This document shows, one piece after another, positions 39,801 to 43,924 of a stretch of 64,000 bases of DNA. A program made the position numbers and the translations under genes. Position 1 is the first letter of the stretch. Each line of letters opens with the position of its first letter. The notes beneath the pieces were generated by a model. That model was given only the letters and a program-made list of their open reading frames with translations, made no database searches and had not been told where the DNA came from. The DNA is from Oncomelania hupensis. Its lineage: Eukaryota > Mollusca > Gastropoda > Littorinimorpha > Pomatiopsidae. The DNA lies in assembly GCA_036898135.1 (NCBI GenBank), contig JBAHVR010000293.1:96001-160000 (forward strand), read 5' to 3'.

Positions 39801-39990
39801 AGAAGAAAAAGAAATTAAAACGATTGAAGTAATTGAACAGCACTAGAATGGTAACGGTATTGTTTGTTATCAAATACAATTATCAGATTTCTAAATACAA
39901 TGGAAAGAAACTGCAGCTTACCTGCTAATTCTGCCAAGTACTTGTCTGCATCATCAAAGATGAAGTCGATATCCGCACTGTCGTTCATGT
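1836..39990 (-). CDS. Strip: Striatin-interacting protein (Strip; STRIP1/2, FAM40 family), 18 coding exons
   Basis: STRIP proteins are the central scaffold of STRIPAK, which joins PP2A, striatin, MOB4 and GCK-III kinases and acts in Hippo signalling, cytoskeleton control and endosome transport. The exons translate to a protein that follows vertebrate STRIP1 end to end. Landmarks in order are AELYSYTEE (residues about 21-31), an N1221-like domain (about 20-300) with FCSGSAPHFPMKK and LPPLPED...MRPASPPASA, an acidic linker (about 300-345), then the Far11/STRP C-terminal domain (about 345-766) with GLPQPIHE, SKAKTESINIL, VNRHKEIIVKAIS, FFNQNILSY, LNKLTKWKHSRTM, QTKYLGRQWRKSNMKTMSAIYQ and ARPWDFQAEECALRA. 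The length is 766 aa from the Met at 39988, against about 837 in human; the missing part is the variable N terminus. All junctions are GT/AG and in phase. The N-terminal exon is uncertain (see 44724-44808). No frameshift or internal stop was seen. Confidence 0.96.
2545..2715 (+). mobile_element. tRNA-derived SINE (family C), diverged copy
   Basis: It starts with a tRNA-like segment (CAGTAGCACAGACGGTGG, then GGTCGTGGGTTCTCACC, resembling A and B boxes). A body with TATGTGACCTGGGTACGAGAC and GGGTACTCCTGGTTCCTCCATCCATTCAATA follows. The reverse complement of 31040-31206 shares all these blocks. It lies in the last Strip intron. Confidence 0.7.
2977..3181 (-). CDS. Strip: Strip coding exon 18
   Basis: It encodes residues 616-684: MLVVFKSAPILKRALKVRQA, MLQLYVLKLLKLQTKYLGRQ, WRKSNMKTMSAIYQKVRHRL, GDDWAYGN. 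This is the most conserved block of the family. Acceptor TTGTGCAG, donor GTGAGA. Confidence 0.97.
3385..4104 (-). mobile_element. piggyBac-like non-autonomous element with transposase remnant
   Basis: TTAA target duplications (3381-3384, 4105-4108) flank short inverted ends CCCTCTAAC and GTTAAAGGG, the piggyBac pattern. On the minus strand at about 3690-3815 lies an acidic stretch (ECDEEIYPFEGF, one stop, then VNDGEESDLDFHFDDLF) like the acidic N terminus of piggyBac transposases. The catalytic domain is gone. The right end carries repeated GGTCGCTC motifs. Confidence 0.72.
4245..4345 (-). mobile_element. Fragments of family X 3' end and 5S-SINE body
   Basis: A (GATT)n tail is followed by the reverse complement of the family X 3' end (GCTTTAGGTCCAGCGGACTC). 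It runs directly into CAGCTTAATGAGGTTGATGC, which resembles the body of the 5S-derived SINE at 16344-16629. The junction may be an old nested insertion. Confidence 0.5.
4520..4624 (-). CDS. Strip: Strip coding exon 17
   Basis: It encodes residues 581-615: ESGDGATYCWRNIFSCINLL, then RILNKLTKWKHSRTM. The last 25 residues are essentially identical to human STRIP1. Acceptor ATGTGCAG, donor GTTAGA. Confidence 0.97.
4870..5680. other. Strip intron with no recognised feature
   Basis: I see no splice-flanked coding segment, RNA gene or clear repeat here. Strip intron 17 continues on both sides. Confidence 0.5.
5685..6030 (+). mobile_element. L2/CR1-type LINE 3' end (5'-truncated)
   Basis: Plus-strand conceptual translation gives RLKTIGERSFSFQAPKVWNA followed by LPACLRHCADFASFKSCLKA, the usual C terminus of L2/CR1-type reverse transcriptase proteins. 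The 3' end has TTGTATAAATGCAATTA and an (ATT)n tail, as in the related copy ending at 60360. Confidence 0.75.
6395..6461 (-). CDS. Strip: Strip coding exon 16
   Basis: It encodes VPALEYPKCVIGDQPELTAE and NI (residues 559-580). Acceptor TATTTGCAG, donor GTAAGT. Joins exon 15 through a split Ser codon. Confidence 0.94.
7274..7960 (+). mobile_element. piggyBac-like element with 17-bp perfect inverted repeats
   Basis: TTAA duplications (7270-7273, 7961-7964) flank perfect 17-bp inverted ends CTCTTAGCGTCCTATAA. Just inside the left end a GCGGTAATGCGCGCCTCG motif is repeated twice. A plus-strand ATG at 7527 opens MMAGDSSDSNSEFGNLIDEL and IAERAQG, an acidic start like piggyBac transposases, ending at a GTGAGT donor-like site near 7630. 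The catalytic domain is missing. Confidence 0.8.
8134..8197. repeat. (CTA)n/(ATA)n microsatellite
   Basis: A TACTACTAC run passes into AATAATAAT. Simple repeat in a Strip intron. Confidence 0.9.
8200..8840. repeat. Purine-rich unclassified repeat-like segment
   Basis: A long AG-rich stretch with phrases such as GAAGAGATGAGTTTTCAAATT and GAAGCCAGTGGAGAGAATG, directly after the microsatellite. It has no ORF or splice signals and reads like an old interspersed repeat, but I could not place it in a family. Confidence 0.35.
9085..10620 (+). mobile_element. 1.5-kb insertion with a perfect 17-bp target duplication
   Basis: TTATGATATCACATATT occurs at 9068-9084 and again at 10621-10637, precisely flanking the segment. 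The interior has an AATAAA-containing CAGCAATAAAAGTACACACC near 9172, a pair of adjacent copies of an ACTCTTCAGAAACTGTAAAACGGACC unit near 10165 and 10200, and a 3' end CCATTGTGCAGAGCCCA. The second half resembles 52800-53625. No transposase or RT domain is visible. Confidence 0.7.
10746..10846 (-). CDS. Strip: Strip coding exon 15
   Basis: It encodes residues 525-558: FEFTSQHLVFANCIPLVLKF, then FNQNILSYVSAKN. Matches FEYMAQHLVFANCIPLILKFFNQNI. Acceptor GACTGCAG, donor GTCAGT. Confidence 0.96.
11139..11716 (-). mobile_element. Family X retroposon, copy 2
   Basis: A 578-bp copy flanked by a perfect 14-bp duplication GTGTGACAGGATTA (11125-11138 and 11717-11730). On the minus strand it reads TATAAATAGTATCCCCAC near the 5' end, then the body, then GTCCGCTGGACCTAAAGC and an (AATGT)n-type tail. 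It has no sizeable ORF. Inserted in a Strip intron in the same orientation as Strip. Confidence 0.85.
12956..13082 (-). CDS. Strip: Strip coding exon 14
   Basis: It encodes residues 482-524: TTVLQSMKLGIDVNRHKEII, VKAISGLLLLLLKHFK and LNHVYQ, a highly conserved helical segment. Acceptor TTGCACAG, donor GTTGTA (weak beyond GT). This exon has no qualifying long ORF and was found from the reverse strand. Confidence 0.95.
14822..14870 (+). mobile_element. Tail of an RTE/CR1-type LINE with (GGATA)n end
   Basis: TATGACCTTCGAGTAACGGG followed by GATAGGATAGGATAGG matches the 3' ends of the copies at 32283-32545 and 34660-35262. Only the last about 50 bases are present. Confidence 0.7.
14910..15003. 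repeat. (TTA)n microsatellite
   Basis: TTATTATTATTG repeats ending a few bases before the donor site of Strip exon 13. Confidence 0.9.
15011..15108 (-). CDS. Strip: Strip coding exon 13
   Basis: It encodes residues 450-482: IALLKLLLAAAPTSKAKTES, then INILSDVLPEEMP. Nearly identical to vertebrate STRIP1. Acceptor CTTTGCAG, donor GTAAGT. Confidence 0.96.
15190..15600 (-). mobile_element. tRNA-derived SINE (family A), partial
   Basis: It shares with 1272-1535 the tail block, the GACTGCCTCAGACCACTAAGCAC block, the GTTGCTGAGTGTATTTGTG block and GTGCACAGACCAGACCTCAG. A segment TTTGTGTAGCTGACCCTCACC is duplicated in tandem near 15441-15510. Confidence 0.6.
15786..15856. repeat. (TAA)n microsatellite
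   Basis: About 24 AAT units, flanked on both sides by the same GTTTTTATAAACCTCGAATTCC sequence (15762-15784 and 15858-15881). Confidence 0.95.
16047..16121 (-). CDS. Strip: Strip coding exon 12
   Basis: It encodes residues 425-449, PETNVEQSPAECLYQAMLPN and LPQYM, matching PAETLYQGLLPSLPQYM. Both ends are phase 0. Acceptor CCATGCAG, donor GTGAGT. Confidence 0.93.
16344..16629 (-). mobile_element. 5S-rRNA-derived SINE (SINE3-like), copy 1
   Basis: On the minus strand the segment contains GGTTAGCACTTGGATGGGTG followed by ACCGC. This matches the 5S rRNA internal control region GGTTAGTACTTGGATGGGAG and ACCGC with two differences. A TAGTGCAGTGGTTGGAGCAC head lies upstream and a long body ending in a short ACCTTT-type repeat downstream. 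The copy at 52385-52672 is very similar. Confidence 0.85.
16802..16873 (-). CDS. Strip: Strip coding exon 11
   Basis: It encodes HLYLSLSELQIKREEEIAKN and PLSR (residues 401-424), matching the AEVQAQMEEEYLRSPLSGG segment of STRIP1. Acceptor TTTCCACAG, donor GTGAGT. Confidence 0.91.
17186..17315 (-). CDS. Strip: Strip coding exon 10
   Basis: It encodes residues 357-400: QKDLEQFLEQTRAKFVGFQV, then AGLPQPIHEGVKVLKQ, the start of the Far11/STRP domain. The acceptor was set at CAACAG so that the split Arg codon joins exon 9 in phase; the next AG four bases on would break the frame. Donor GTGATC. Confidence 0.92.
17380..18122. repeat. 43-bp minisatellite interrupted by a LINE tail
   Basis: Units read GAGGTCATTTAATTACTTGT, TAACTTGTGAATGTG and CAACTGCT. 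About four units lie before 17545 and about five after 17930. Between them sits a 3' segment of another element that ends CAATAAATCTTGAATCTTG. All of it is inside the intron between Strip exons 9 and 10. Confidence 0.85.
17545..17928 (+). mobile_element. LINE-like 3' end with (TCTTGAA)n tail
   Basis: About 380 bp with TG-rich 3'-UTR character ending AATAAATCTTGAATCTTGAATC, typical of 5'-truncated non-LTR elements with a heptamer tail. It interrupts the 43-bp minisatellite. The clade cannot be assigned. Confidence 0.5.
18175..18712 (-). mobile_element. SINE family A copy with its 3' end amplified in tandem
   Basis: An approximately 60-83-bp unit (CTTTACAAAAATATTATTAT, TATATAGCGCTTTTCTAGCT, CAAGAGGTACATTGGCTGAT, ACAAGATCTAACGCAAG) occurs five times at 18175-18560. 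The rest of the SINE body follows (GACAACTGAGCAC, CTAGTGCTTGCT). The other copies have this end once. Confidence 0.75.
18898..19079 (-). CDS. Strip: Strip coding exon 9 (acidic linker)
   Basis: It encodes residues 297-357: SLVKQSSLDDPFDNGLDRDD, an acidic Pro-rich linker with DDETMPPTPPRPATP, then QKALPWKPKVR, which equals the GLPWAPKVR block of STRIP1. The acceptor is weak (CATTGTAAAG) but is the one in phase with exon 8. Donor GTCAGG. Confidence 0.88.
19250..21075. other. Start of the 12.7-kb Strip intron, AT-rich
   Basis: AT-rich DNA with homopolymers and a fragment near 19640-19700 resembling a SINE piece (ACTGGATGC...AAACCAGTCTTACAG). I see no supported coding exon. Confidence 0.5.
21080..21340 (-). 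mobile_element. tRNA-derived SINE (family A), partial
   Basis: It contains TTTGTATAGTGCTTGCCCAG, GACTCCCCAAACAACTGAG and ACACTTGCTGGGTG, then two copies of a TTTAGGACATGAGTTTCAGGATCTT-like block. Confidence 0.65.
21668..22073. mobile_element. Mariner-like foldback MITE, copy 1
   Basis: The two halves are inverted: GGGTGGTTGACCAGGAACTC on the left and GAGTTAACTTCTCAATCATCC on the right. Further in, CGCATTTGCATGAAA faces TTTCACGCAAATGC, and TACAGTGGTAGAATG faces TTTCTACCACTGTA. Two other copies lie at 28371-30072 and about 51440-51780. Confidence 0.7.
22075..27560. other. AT-rich interior of the large Strip intron
   Basis: Long AT-rich DNA without supported exons. It contains purine/G-rich tracts (22316-22440, 22540-22575, 26125-26215) and degenerate repeats of a GGCTGAACATGTATAAATAAAA motif (24245-24420) and of TATTTGGGTGAATATA (25020-25230). 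Confidence 0.55.
26125..26215 (+). repeat. G-rich polypurine tract
   Basis: Many G runs of three or more (for example TGGGGGTGGGGGGGGGAGGG) on the plus strand. This could form triplex or G-quadruplex DNA; the Strip transcript would be C-rich here. Confidence 0.7.
27590..28310. repeat. About 103-bp tandem repeat, seven units
   Basis: GGCCAGACAGAGAGAC-type unit starts recur near 27592, 27693, 27796, 27896, 27998, 28104 and 28207. Each is followed by TACTACAAAGATATTGAACAT, GTACAGGAAGCTTTCCCTGA and GAAAAGAGATGCATGCGTCC. Units differ by about 10-20 percent. Confidence 0.85.
28718..28960 (+). pseudogene. Tigger/pogo transposase N-terminal remnant
   Basis: About 40 open residues of the CENP-B-type HTH (motif KVxSLAERMKVIEG...SIARSLDVGKTQI) end in a stop. 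Reading through gives IIKDKESVKLRW and GESGERKHIETE, still similar to Tigger proteins. It is a dead fragment. Confidence 0.8.
29119..29605 (+). mobile_element. piggyBac-like element nested in the Tigger element
   Basis: TTAA duplications (29115-29118, 29606-29609) flank ends CCTCTTGAACCC and GGGTTCAAGGGG, 11 of 12 inverted. Inside the left end GACCGATATATCGGTC and GACCGATAAATCGGTC palindromes repeat. A plus-strand ATG at 29367 opens a short ORF MKRRSTNQGSVAKRLYTTRS. An acidic DNEDEEMTFE stretch in another frame looks like a piggyBac N-terminal remnant. Confidence 0.75.
30072..30200 (+). repeat. SINE fragment and (CA)n
   Basis: TACTGGATGCTATATACGCG...CAGGCTCAAAGCGCGGCGATC also appears, diverged, at 15670-15735. 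A short (CA)n run at 30175-30197 follows. Confidence 0.5.
30313..31034 (-). mobile_element. DNA transposon with 15-bp TIRs, 6-bp TSD and transposase remnant
   Basis: CCAGTA flanks both sides (30307-30312, 31035-31040). Ends are CAGACATGCCTACCC and its exact inverse. Repeated TTTCCGTA/TACGGAAA motifs lie inside both ends. On the minus strand an ATG at about 30725 opens MALKRMAKQSDCESESSKKR, and after a frame change comes DMNDIKRHAEGRQYMK, the zinc-finger-like NDIKRH motif seen at the start of some hAT-related transposases. The catalytic core is absent. Confidence 0.75.
31040..31206 (-). mobile_element. tRNA-derived SINE (family C)
   Basis: On the minus strand the head reads GTGGCCTCGTGGCGCAGTGG (A box), then GGTCGCGGGTTCGATTCC (B box). 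The body has ATGTGACTTAGGTACGAGAC and CTCCGGGCACTCCGGTTTCC. It abuts the transposon at 30313-31034. It is not a functional tRNA because the tRNA 3' half does not pair with the 5' end. Confidence 0.8.
31734..31922 (-). CDS. Strip: Strip coding exon 8
   Basis: It encodes residues 234-296: TSLGGLKELQ, NLPPLPEDTYEVCRTMRPAS and PPASAADLIEQQ, followed by a basic stretch PRRGARGGKR. Both ends are phase 0. Acceptor CTTTGTAG, donor GTGAGC. The exon is more GC-rich than its AT-rich surroundings. Confidence 0.96.
32283..32545 (+). mobile_element. RTE/CR1-type LINE 3' fragment with (GGATA)n tail
   Basis: The segment translates in the style GGRRRGRPKKRWEDNIREWT and LSETIRVAEDRERW, the usual C terminus of these non-LTR elements. 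It is followed by CCTACGACCTCCGAGTTACG and about 16 GGATA units. Confidence 0.85.
32930..32990 (+). repeat. G-rich purine tract
   Basis: GGGAGGGGGAGGGAAGGGGA-type sequence. Simple low-complexity DNA. Confidence 0.75.
33040..33637 (+). mobile_element. Family X retroposon, copy 3
   Basis: A 598-bp copy flanked by CTCCCACACTGT (33028-33039) and CTCCCACAATGT (33638-33649), 11 of 12 identical. It has TATAAATAGTATCCCC near the 5' end and an (AACTA)n-like tail, unlike the (TAATG)n and (AATC)n tails of other copies. Confidence 0.85.
33690..34190 (+). mobile_element. LTR-like segment, copy 1
   Basis: It shares with 56480-56988 the ordered blocks GAACATTCT, TGACGTAAG, GATTGGTT, a GAATAAAGTTGAAAAACTTT-type polyadenylation region, GAACGGGCTGCGTGGATCAA and GCACTGGGGGGGCTGAATC. 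This promoter-plus-AATAAA arrangement resembles an LTR. No gag or pol sequence adjoins. The right edge touches the donor side of Strip exon 7. Confidence 0.5.
34223..34457 (-). CDS. Strip: Strip coding exon 7
   Basis: It encodes residues 155-233 with CILNVLYTVVETLR, the variable TPREEDTDEDTKLREAF stretch, LAIVLFTMVTRFCSGSAPHF and KKALLLLWK. This is the strongest match of the N1221-like domain to STRIP1. Acceptor TGTGCAG, donor GTAAGT. Confidence 0.96.
34660..35262 (+). mobile_element. RTE/CR1-type LINE 3' fragment
   Basis: Plus-strand reading gives LHSKVRLLRSLVISIFLYAC, EPWTLTADLQRRIQSMEKRC, YRRLLGISY, one stop, then YGHVTRSGLAKTILQG and RRRGSPKK. These are typical of the C-terminal part of non-LTR reverse transcriptase ORFs. 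It ends with (GGATA)n. It lies between Strip exons 6 and 7. Confidence 0.9.
35364..35432 (-). CDS. Strip: Strip coding exon 6
   Basis: It encodes NTSAATAALRKPAVSVADSR (residues 133-152) and EL, matching NSAACSSAVRKPAISLADSTDL. Acceptor GGTTGTAG, donor GTATGG. Confidence 0.94.
35657..35777 (-). CDS. Strip: Strip coding exon 5
   Basis: It encodes residues 92-132, VFGEVDSDEEHLDQVQ through FGIFNSFIELLGMELE, matching the GTFGECSSEAEVQ...GTFNALVELLNMEID segment of STRIP1. Acceptor CATTCCAG, donor GTAAGT. Confidence 0.94.
35870..36290. repeat. Diverged repeat, paired with 38300-38760
   Basis: The two segments share ACATATATGAAAGATMAATCTAT, TTTATATCTCT.ATAGTTTAG, GGGTCAAGGTCACTT, CTCATTGATATCTATCATG and TTTGTTGACYCTGTGA in the same order and orientation. 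An old interspersed repeat or local duplication. Confidence 0.75.
36716..37183 (+). mobile_element. RTE/CR1-type LINE fragment (RT palm/thumb region)
   Basis: The translation is GMAISADKTKMMTNN, HSFKYLGAIVSDNASRQEVL and YACETWTLTANLHRRI. It extends further 5' than the copy at 34660 but is cut short at the 3' end and lacks the (GGATA)n tail. Confidence 0.9.
37385..37516 (-). CDS. Strip: Strip coding exon 4
   Basis: It encodes residues 48-92, including LEVAERERRMLAMQAILYLL, which corresponds to LEVTAREKRLKVARAILYVAQG in vertebrate STRIP1. Acceptor TATTTCAG, donor GTAAGG. Part of the N1221-like domain. Confidence 0.94.
37585..37906. mobile_element. Small MITE-like element, inverted ends related to 30313-31034
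   Basis: The left end CAGACCTGCCTATCCC resembles CAGACATGCCTACCC; the right end GGGACAGTAGGCAAGCATG is its imperfect inverse. Internal CAGGGACAAA and TCCGGGACA motifs recur. Flanks CTTAGC and CTTATA match at four of six bases. Confidence 0.5.
37980..38760. repeat. Repeat-rich intron segment with clustered TGACCTTGA motifs
   Basis: TGACCTTGA or its complement occurs near 37991, 38112, 38131, 38281 and 38390. The 3' part is the partner of the repeat at 35870-36290. Confidence 0.6.
39358..39432 (-). CDS. Strip: Strip coding exon 3
   Basis: It encodes LYSYTEECEFVQTQCSYEEL and on to KAH (residues 23-48). LYSYTEE is near-invariant in the family; the rest is diverged. Acceptor TTTTCAG, donor GTAAGT. 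Confidence 0.93.
39499..39765 (+). mobile_element. tRNA-derived SINE (family A) with intact head
   Basis: It starts GGCACTGTGGTCTAATGGTA (A box) and has GGTCCCGGGTTCGAGCCC (B box) about 35 bases on. A body follows with GAGTATAAACCGAGGTCAAG, GGACTTTAAAGATCCTGACG and GGTAAAAAGTGCCATAATAA. The head looks like a tRNA (cloverleaf-like to the T arm) but has no proper acceptor 3' strand. It lies between Strip exons 2 and 3. Confidence 0.85.
39922..39990 (-). CDS. Strip: Strip coding exon 2 (first certain coding exon)
   Basis: It encodes MNDSADIDFIFDDADKYLAE and the start of the AELYSYTEE motif, matching the conserved acidic start of STRIP proteins. The acceptor is a good pyrimidine tract ending TTTCTCAG and the donor is GTAAGC. 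Two bases (AC) precede the Met codon at 39988, so an upstream exon ending in one base of a split codon is expected if the N terminus is longer; otherwise the Met is the start. Confidence 0.88.
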
Positions 39991-40082
39991 CTGAGAAACA
40001 AGCCTTGCAAAGAAATTTAATGTAAGTTTCAAGCTGTGTCGTGCGATTTGCGCAGAGCAGAGCTCCACAGTCTCTACATAAT

Positions 40083-40084
<2 letters not shown>

Positions 40085-40147
<63 letters not shown>
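40085..40147. repeat. (GA)n microsatellite
   Basis: About 31 GA units followed by a GGGAGGGAGG tract. Confidence 0.95.
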
Positions 40148-40152
<5 letters not shown>

Positions 40153-40242
40153 AGGGAGGGAAGGAGGGAGGGAGGAGAGGATGAGAAACTAAAAATTGAA
40201 TGTTATCCACTATCCAGACACTGACTGAGACAGTTCAACTTC

Positions 40243-40455
40243 ATGCTATCGTCACCTTTTTATAGTAATGGTTTTGATGCAAACGAAAAAGACAACCGCA
40301 AATTCTCACCTGAGGCTGATGAACCTGCAGCCTTGAACGAAAATGCGATCAAGAATCACGATGAGCTAATCTACAAGAACAAAACTCTGGCACATAATTT
40401 GTCCTCCATTTTGGAATCGTCTGCAAAACATAAAAGAGTGTTGCAGGGGAAGTAA
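40243..40455 (+). CDS. Possible plus-strand terminal coding exon, unknown gene
   Basis: A pyrimidine-rich stretch ends CACCTTTTTATAG at about 40266. An open frame follows with balanced, coding-like composition: SNGFDANEKDNRKFSPEADE, PAALNENAIKNHDELIYKNK, TLAHNLSSILESSAKHKRVL, QGK, then TAA at 40453. An AATAAA lies near 40583 after the 51-bp MITE. I do not recognise the protein. It could be the last exon of a plus-strand gene nested against Strip, a retrocopy fragment, or chance. No upstream partner exon was found. Confidence 0.3.
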   Translation: MLSSPFYSNGFDANEKDNRKFSPEADEPAALNENAIKNHDELIYKNKTLAHNLSSILESSAKHKRVLQGK

Positions 40456-40500
40456 TAACGCCCCCAAAAAACCATAACGTTGAAGAATAGTTGGTATAAC

Positions 40501-40551
40501 CAGACAGCTTCTACTATCATTATAAAATTATATTATTATAGAAGCTGTCTG
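40501..40551. mobile_element. 51-bp palindromic MITE with a 7-bp target duplication
   Basis: Perfect 13-bp inverted ends CAGACAGCTTCTA and TAGAAGCTGTCTG surround a 25-bp AT-rich loop. GTATAAC flanks both sides exactly (40494-40500, 40552-40558). Confidence 0.75.
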
Positions 40552-40651
40552 GTATAACTTATATTATTCCATTTAGATCTATAAATAAACTCATGTTAAA
40601 AAAAACACAAGCTATGTACAATGCAGATGCTGACAAATACTTGAGGTTTAT

Positions 40652-41967
40652 TTTGCTTTAAAGAATATGCCGAACATGAAAAGTCCAGGTAGTGACGGGT
40701 TTACTGTAGAGTTCTTTAAATTTTTCTGGTGTAGTCTAAGGGATTTTGTAGTTAGGTCACTAAATGAAGGGTTTAGGAAGGGAGAATTATCGTCAACACA
40801 GAAAGAGGGGGTAATAGTTTGTATACCGAAGGGGGATAGGCCTAAGGAGTTCATAAAAAACTGGAGACCTATTTCCTTATTAAACGTAATATATAAAATT
40901 GCTTCATCGTGCATTGCTAACAGACTTAAGTTAGTGTTACCTTCTATTATTAGTGAAGACCAGACTGGTTTTATGCGGGATAGATATATAGGTGACAACA
41001 TTCGTTTAATTTATGATATTATCGATTATTTACAAATACATAATAAACCTGGCCTTCTTCTTTGCCTAGACTTCGAAAAAGCCTTTGATTCTTTAAGTTG
41101 GAATTTTATGTTTAAAGTGTTAAATGCTTTTGGATGTGGTCCTGACTTCTGTAAATGGATTGCTACCTTCTATTATAACATTAAATCCGCAGTAACTGTG
41201 AATGGAGATCTAACGCCATGGTTTCATGTGCAGAGGGGCTGTAGACAAGGAGACCCAATTTCATGTTATTTATTTATTATGTGTGTAGAAATTTTGGCAG
41301 TTATGATTAAGCAAAATAAAGAAATAAAAGGGATAAAAATTAATACTAACGAAAGTAAAATTTCGCAATATGCAGATGATACTGAAATAATGTTAGAAGG
41401 AGACGAAAATTCATTTAGACATTCTATACGTACTATTGAACGTTTTGGCTCTTTTTCTGGCTTAGTTTTAAATACAGACAAGAGTAGCGCAATCTGGTTA
41501 GGTAGTAATAAGAATTCTCGTATTGTTTACATGCCCCATCTGCGCATGGAATGGAACCCAGAGACATTTAAAATACTTGGAATTATTTTTACAAATGACT
41601 TAAAAGACTGTGTTAAATTAAATTTTGAAGCAAAATTTCTAGAAATTAAGATACTATACAAGATATGGTTAAAACGTCAGTTAACGCCAGTTGGTCGGGT
41701 TGCTGTGCTAAAATCGTTGATCTTGTCGAAGCTTGTGTATCTATGGCTGTTATTGCCTAATCCACCAGACGATATTGTCAATTCTATTCAAAAAAGTATT
41801 TTTACATTTGTTTGGAATAATAAAAATGCTAAGATTTCTAAAAAGTCCTCAATGAAAAGTATCTCTGAAGGAGGTATTGGCATTCCAGATGTACGCCATT
41901 ATATGAACGCATTAAAAATAACTTGGATCAGAAAGTTGATGAAGACTAAACATAAATGGAAAATTAT
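40652..41967 (+). pseudogene. LINE ORF2 reverse transcriptase domain (first part)
   Basis: About 438 open residues. Visible RT motifs are KSPGSDGFTVEFFKFFW, NWRPISLLNVIYKI, DFEKAFDSL (motif A), GCRQGDPISCYLF (motif B) and QYADDTEI (YADD, motif C). The endonuclease domain is missing through 5' truncation. The frame runs a few codons into the inserted transposon and stops at 41996. Confidence 0.95.
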
Positions 41968-42502
41968 AATTCGTCACGCTCATAAGATAATTGCCTAACT
42001 CAATTTTCATAGTTTCGAGATAAACAATAAAATCATGTTATTTTTTAAACTGAACATTCTTTAAAGATTTTTTTTTGCATGTATCTTCACAGAATGAAGT
42101 TGCCAATGTGTGTCGAAGCCAGTTTTGAGAAATGTGTGTTCGTTTGCCTGCAAACTGACTTAGGCAGAATGAGCACTAACAAAAGCTGAGATAGGCAAGA
42201 AGTGAAACTTCAGATAGGCATAAGAAAGTTTTTAAAAGACAAAAACACAAGATAGGCAATATTGAATTTTTTTTTAATTTAATCAATAACATAATGAAAG
42301 ATAAACAAAAAACTTCATGTACTTGCAATGTCAACGGTAAAACATGACAAGCCTAAAGAAACAACATAGTTTTTTCATAAACCTACACATCTTCTATGCG
42401 CTTGCAAACAAAATGTCAATAGAAAGAATCCTTTTTAATTTAATGTGATCTAACAAACTGTGATCTACTTGCAGCAGTGATGTATTACTTTCCAAGCCTA
42501 TT

Positions 42503-43095
42503 CCTGTCCTATCCCGTAACTCGGAGGTCGTAGGAGCACCACAGATGATCGTTTAACCAGCGTACTTCATCTTTCCCTGTCTTCAGCAACCCTCATGGTT
42601 TCGCTCAGTGTCAAACCAGTCCTTTCTCGAATGTTGTCCTCTCACCTCTTTTTCGGTCTCCCTCTTCTTCTACCTCCTTGCACTGGCCTTGCAGGATAGT
42701 CTTTGCAAGACCTGATGATCTGGTGACGTGGCCATGCCATCAGAGTTTCCGTTTTTTTACCAATGTGAGCAGGTCATCGTGTTGTCCAATGGCTTGTGTG
42801 ATGGTCTGTCGGACTTCATCGTTGGTGATTTGCTGGTGTAGGAAATGCCCAGAAATCTTCTGTAGCACATCATCTCCATGCTTTGTATTCTTCTTTGTAG
42901 ATCTGCTGAGAGGGCCCATGTCTTGCAAGCGTATAGGAAGATGGAGATGACAAGGGAGCGCAGCAGCCTTACCATGGAATGTAAACTGATGGTCCTGTCT
43001 TTCCAAATTGGCTTCAACCTCGCCAGGGCAGCATTTGTTTTTGCGATCCTGGAGAGGACTTCCTGTCCGGAGCCATTGTCTATTACTTTGTACTT
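42503..43095 (-). mobile_element. RTE/CR1-type LINE 3' fragment (reverse orientation)
   Basis: Minus-strand reading gives DNGSGQEVLSRIAKTNAALA, LHSMVRLLRSLVISIFLYAC and LSADLQRRIQSMEMMCYRR, the same family as 34660-35262. ACATCTTCTRTGYGCTTGCAAA occurs on both sides (near 42387 and 43139), perhaps an old target duplication. Confidence 0.88.
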
Positions 43096-43559
43096 GCCTA
43101 AAGGCATCATAGAACACATCCTCTCCTCATAAAAAGACACATCTTCTGTGTGCTTGCAAAATAAAAAAAATTAAACACAAATAATTATTGTTAATGTGAT
43201 CCAAACTAAAGGTGCAGTAAAGTGTGTACTTGACTGTTGGCATCTTATCACACTCCCCCTTCCCTTACCTTTACCCTTGTAAAATGTTATTCATTTATTT
43301 ACTTAACTCAAAGCGTCATGGAACACTCGCTCTCCTCTTAAAGGTAATTATTAAACTTGCTTAATTAACTTCTGTGTGCTTGCAAAACAAACAAAGAGCA
43401 CTCCCTCTCCCCTCCCCTTCTACCTGCACCCAGGCATAGAGAGTCTTTTCCGGACAGGACGTCTCTGTGTGCTTTGTAGAGGTCTATTCAGGGCTGCCAT
43501 TTCCATCTTAAACGTTATTTGTTGTTAAAATTAACAACAATGATATGATTTAATATTTT

Positions 43560-43920
43560 TTTTTTTTAAATATTTATTCCATGATGATATTGTTTATCCA
43601 GCGCTTACTCTTTTACCCTTGCAAAATAAAATTGTTATCTTATTTTATCTTATCTTAGTGTGAAATGGAACGTTTCAAGTTCTTACAAGACACTAATATC
43701 TGTTCCACTTGACCATGTTAAACGCTCAACGTGAAGCACCTGCAACAGTTTTATTTCACATAAAGTGTCAATAACTTCCTCGGGGTGATCTTCCAGTTGT
43801 GGCAAAGTGCGAAGTTGCAAATGGGTAAGCGGTAGTTGTGCTAAGCAGCTCAAGTCTGAGAGGGAAAAGCTCGAATTCCCACTGGCCCTAAACACTTTGA
43901 TTCCTACTTCCTGCTCATGC
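43560..43920. other. Interior of the nested transposon, no recognised gene
   Basis: Contains TATTTTATCTTATCTTAG and a minus-strand leucine-rich-looking ORF (LTHLQLRTLPQLEDHPEEVI) of about 90 codons. I cannot tie it to a transposase. Confidence 0.35.
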
Positions 43921-43924
43921 ACTT

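Noticed and set aside
40303..40455. Minus-strand alternative Strip exon ending at a CAG/GTGAGA donor
   Set aside because: The only ATG upstream in that exon meets a stop after 12 codons, so it could not supply the Strip N terminus in frame.
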